Assembly (NCBI GenBank): GCA_903959815.1
Contig: CAJBYM010000002.1
Location: 1-53,966 of the forward strand
Source: Candidatus Omnitrophota bacterium
Lineage (GTDB): Bacteria > Omnitrophota > Gorgyraeia > Zapsychrales > Fredricksoniimonadaceae
Length of the DNA stretch: 53,966 nt
Direction of reading: 5' to 3'
The stretch's first letter is position 1; each line of letters begins with the position of its first letter. The notes under the pieces were generated by a model. The model worked only from the letters and a program-made list of their open reading frames with translations, was not told the origin of the DNA and did no database searches. Of the stretch, positions 52,264 through 53,966 are shown piece after piece. The translations under genes and the position numbers were made by a program.

Positions 52264-52324
52264 GAAACTGTCTCAAAAGATAAAAGTCTACTTCTGACAA
52301 CAATTTAAAATTAAAATACCGACG

Positions 52325-52933
52325 ATGGTAAAAAAAGAAACCGCTGAAGAAAAGTTACTTAAGATCATTGAGGCCACGAAAAAGGCCAAGGGTCTTTCTT
52401 CGGCAGCCGTTGCGGCGCCCGCAGCTGCAAAAATTTCTCAGCCGCGCATTTCCATTTCACTTCAACAGCTCAACATTGTTCTTATAGCTGCTCTTATCGC
52501 GGGTTTTTTATTTCTGGTCAATGAGATTCGTAGCGGAAATGTGCTACTCAGTGAAGATGTCAGCATTGCGATTGATGTGGCAGCACCCAAGAATGCCGAG
52601 AGCGTCGCAGTACCGCAGATGAAGAATATATCGTATTACCTCGACAAGATCACGTTGCGCAATATCTTTCAGCCGTATGATAAGAAAGCGGCAGAACAGA
52701 GCGGCGCGTCGGGTGCGGCGAGTTTGCAGGCTAAGATGTCGAAATACAAGCTGGTTGGTGTGGCATGGCTTGATGTGCCTGAATCAGCGACAGTGATGAT
52801 TGAAGATGTCGCCAAGCGCGAGACCCGTTTCTTGAGAGAGGGAGATAAAATTGAAGATGTGAAAGTGAAGACGATCTATACGGATAGAGTGGTCTTCAGT
52901 TACGCAAACGAGGAGATAACAATCAAGCTATGA
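52325..52933 (+). CDS. GspC/PilP-like inner-membrane component
   Basis: 202 residues. A cytoplasmic tail of about 45 residues precedes one membrane helix at about 47-66 (LNIVLIAALIAGFLFLVNEI). Residues about 100-202 form a periplasmic domain: ITLRNIFQPYDKK, KYKLVGVAWLDVPESATVMI and FLREGDKIEDVKVKTIYTDR. This is the homology-region pattern of GspC and PilP, which contact the secretin. Immediately followed by a secretin gene with ATGA overlap, consistent with type II secretion or type IV pilus function. Low sequence conservation, so GspC versus PilP is not decided. Confidence 0.82.
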   Translation: MVKKETAEEKLLKIIEATKKAKGLSSAAVAAPAAAKISQPRISISLQQLNIVLIAALIAGFLFLVNEIRSGNVLLSEDVSIAIDVAAPKNAESVAVPQMKNISYYLDKITLRNIFQPYDKKAAEQSGASGAASLQAKMSKYKLVGVAWLDVPESATVMIEDVAKRETRFLREGDKIEDVKVKTIYTDRVVFSYANEEITIKL

Positions 52934-53966
52934 TAAACCACACACTTTCCCCCCGGAAGATTGCTGTGACGTTGTTTGCTGGACTGCTCGCGACAGTTGC
53001 TTTTGTCGGTTTGCGGTCTGCGGTTGCGCAAGAGGCAGAAACCCCTAAGCCTCTTATTATTTCGCAGCCTAAAGAAACGTTAGATGAGCGTTTGAACCGC
53101 AAGATCGCCTTGGATGTCCGCGATATGAACATCGTGGATGTTCTTAAGTTTCTGGCGATGAAGGGTGAGTTCAATGTGGTCATCAGTCCTTCTGTCGACG
53201 GAAGAACAACGGTGTTGCTGGATAATGTGGCGATCAAGGATGCGATGGATATCGTCGTTATCTCAAGCCGTTTGGCCTACAGCATTCAAAACAATATCAT
53301 CCAGGTTATGACGGCAGCTGAGTATGAGGCTATGTTCGGAAAACAATTTAGTGATAAGACGGTTGTGGCGACACTGCGTTTGCAGTATGCCAAACCCAGC
53401 TATGTTTTGGCGGCACTCGATAACGTTAAAAGCAATGTGGGCAAAATAATCATAGATGAAGATACGGGTGCGGTTGTTTTGATCGATACGCCTCAATCTA
53501 TAGAGAAGATGAAGAAGATCATTGCTGAGATTGAACAACCTTTGGAAACGGTTGTTTATAATCTTCAGTATGCTCGTGCGGATGTTGTCGCGGACAAGTT
53601 GCGTTCTAAGATCGATGCAAAGTCCGTGGGGTCGATCACGGCTGATGAGCGCTCCAATCAACTCATGGTGCGTGTGTTCCCTGGTCGAAAAGATGAAGTA
53701 GAAAAGATCATCCGTCACTTGGATGAGCCGACTAAAGAAGTTCTTATTGAAGCGCGCATTCTCCAGGTTATCTTCAAACCCAGCTATGATGCAGGGATTG
53801 ATTGGGCTATCGCCAGTAGTGATAAGACCAATCCAAATGTGCAATTTAAGAATTTGTACATGGACACTGCCAACATGAACACATCTGATAATTTGAGTGC
53901 TACATTTGGGCAAATTGCAGTTGGCAACATTGATTTTGATAAATTCGCAGTTAACATTCGTGCCAA
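52930..53966 (+). CDS. secretin (GspD/PilQ family), 3' end outside window
   Basis: 345 residues visible; the frame is open to the window end. A signal peptide ends near residue 34 (AVAQ). The N0/STN domain (IALDVRDMNIVDVLKFLAMK) is near residue 56. An N1 domain follows (LRLQYAKPSYVLAALDNVKS, then LIDTPQSIEKMKKIIAEIEQ), then a second one (YNLQYARADVVADKLRSKID). The start of the secretin core follows, IEARILQVIFKP near residue 278. Secretins form the outer-membrane channel of type II secretion and type IV pilus systems. ATG at 52930 overlaps the stop of the GspC-like gene. The secretin core is cut off, so the type is undecided. Confidence 0.93.
   Translation, partial: MINHTLSPRKIAVTLFAGLLATVAFVGLRSAVAQEAETPKPLIISQPKETLDERLNRKIALDVRDMNIVDVLKFLAMKGEFNVVISPSVDGRTTVLLDNVAIKDAMDIVVISSRLAYSIQNNIIQVMTAAEYEAMFGKQFSDKTVVATLRLQYAKPSYVLAALDNVKSNVGKIIIDEDTGAVVLIDTPQSIEKMKKIIAEIEQPLETVVYNLQYARADVVADKLRSKIDAKSVGSITADERSNQLMVRVFPGRKDEVEKIIRHLDEPTKEVLIEARILQVIFKPSYDAGIDWAIASSDKTNPNVQFKNLYMDTANMNTSDNLSATFGQIAVGNIDFDKFAVNIRA

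Overview
The window is a gene-dense stretch of bacterial chromosome with moderate GC and almost all genes on the + strand. The best guess for the source is a diderm bacterium of the candidate phylum Omnitrophota (OP3), probably from an environmental assembly. This is inferred from three things: very large secreted proteins, an exported protein family at 11795-14839 that I associate with that phylum, and an envelope toolkit of secretin, GspC-like, AsmA and TPR proteins. No rRNA, complete tRNA, CRISPR array, integrase or transposase was seen.

Layout. Bases 1-11591 are housekeeping: the end of dnaE, a GT-C membrane glycosyltransferase, then HU, hisS, aspS, a LysM lipoprotein, phoH, a PgpH-like c-di-AMP phosphodiesterase, ybeY, a TMTC-like membrane glycosyltransferase with TPRs, and recO. 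Many genes overlap by a few bases, so this looks like one or two long operons. Several enzymes depart from their family pattern: AspRS lacks the bacterial GAD insertion, PgpH lacks its extracellular domain, and YbeY has lost two conserved residues.

Bases 11592-18278 hold a structured leader and a 1,014-aa exported protein with a possible lysozyme-like domain. They also hold the only minus-strand gene (a complete Hel308-type helicase), an HPF/RaiA-like ribosome factor and rsmE.

Bases 18279-37932 are the most unusual part. A 3,383-aa secreted protein has four beta-rich repeats, Ig/DUF11/SdrD-like domains, a predicted outer-membrane-like beta region and a TPR-like tail. It is followed by a 2,205-aa periplasmic protein with about 19 TPR-like units and a 287-residue tandem duplication. 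An AsmA-family protein and an inner-membrane coiled-coil protein come next, ending at a strong terminator. Together they could form an envelope-spanning assembly; that is a hypothesis.

Bases 37931-53966 begin with a cluster of palindromes and GC-rich hairpins. Then come a YgjP-like metallopeptidase, DUF167 and YqeY proteins, a NodB-type deacetylase homologue and a GH94-like protein. The glycine cleavage genes gcvT-gcvH-gcvPA-gcvPB follow with a lipoate-protein ligase that probably lipoylates GcvH; the L protein is not here. Next are an S41 peptidase homologue, a small membrane protein carrying an ATP-synthase-delta-like tail, two GT2 glycosyltransferases flanking a DUF2304 protein, and the start of a type II secretion/pilus-like operon (GspC-like protein and a truncated secretin). 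Family assignments come from reading the sequence without any database search.
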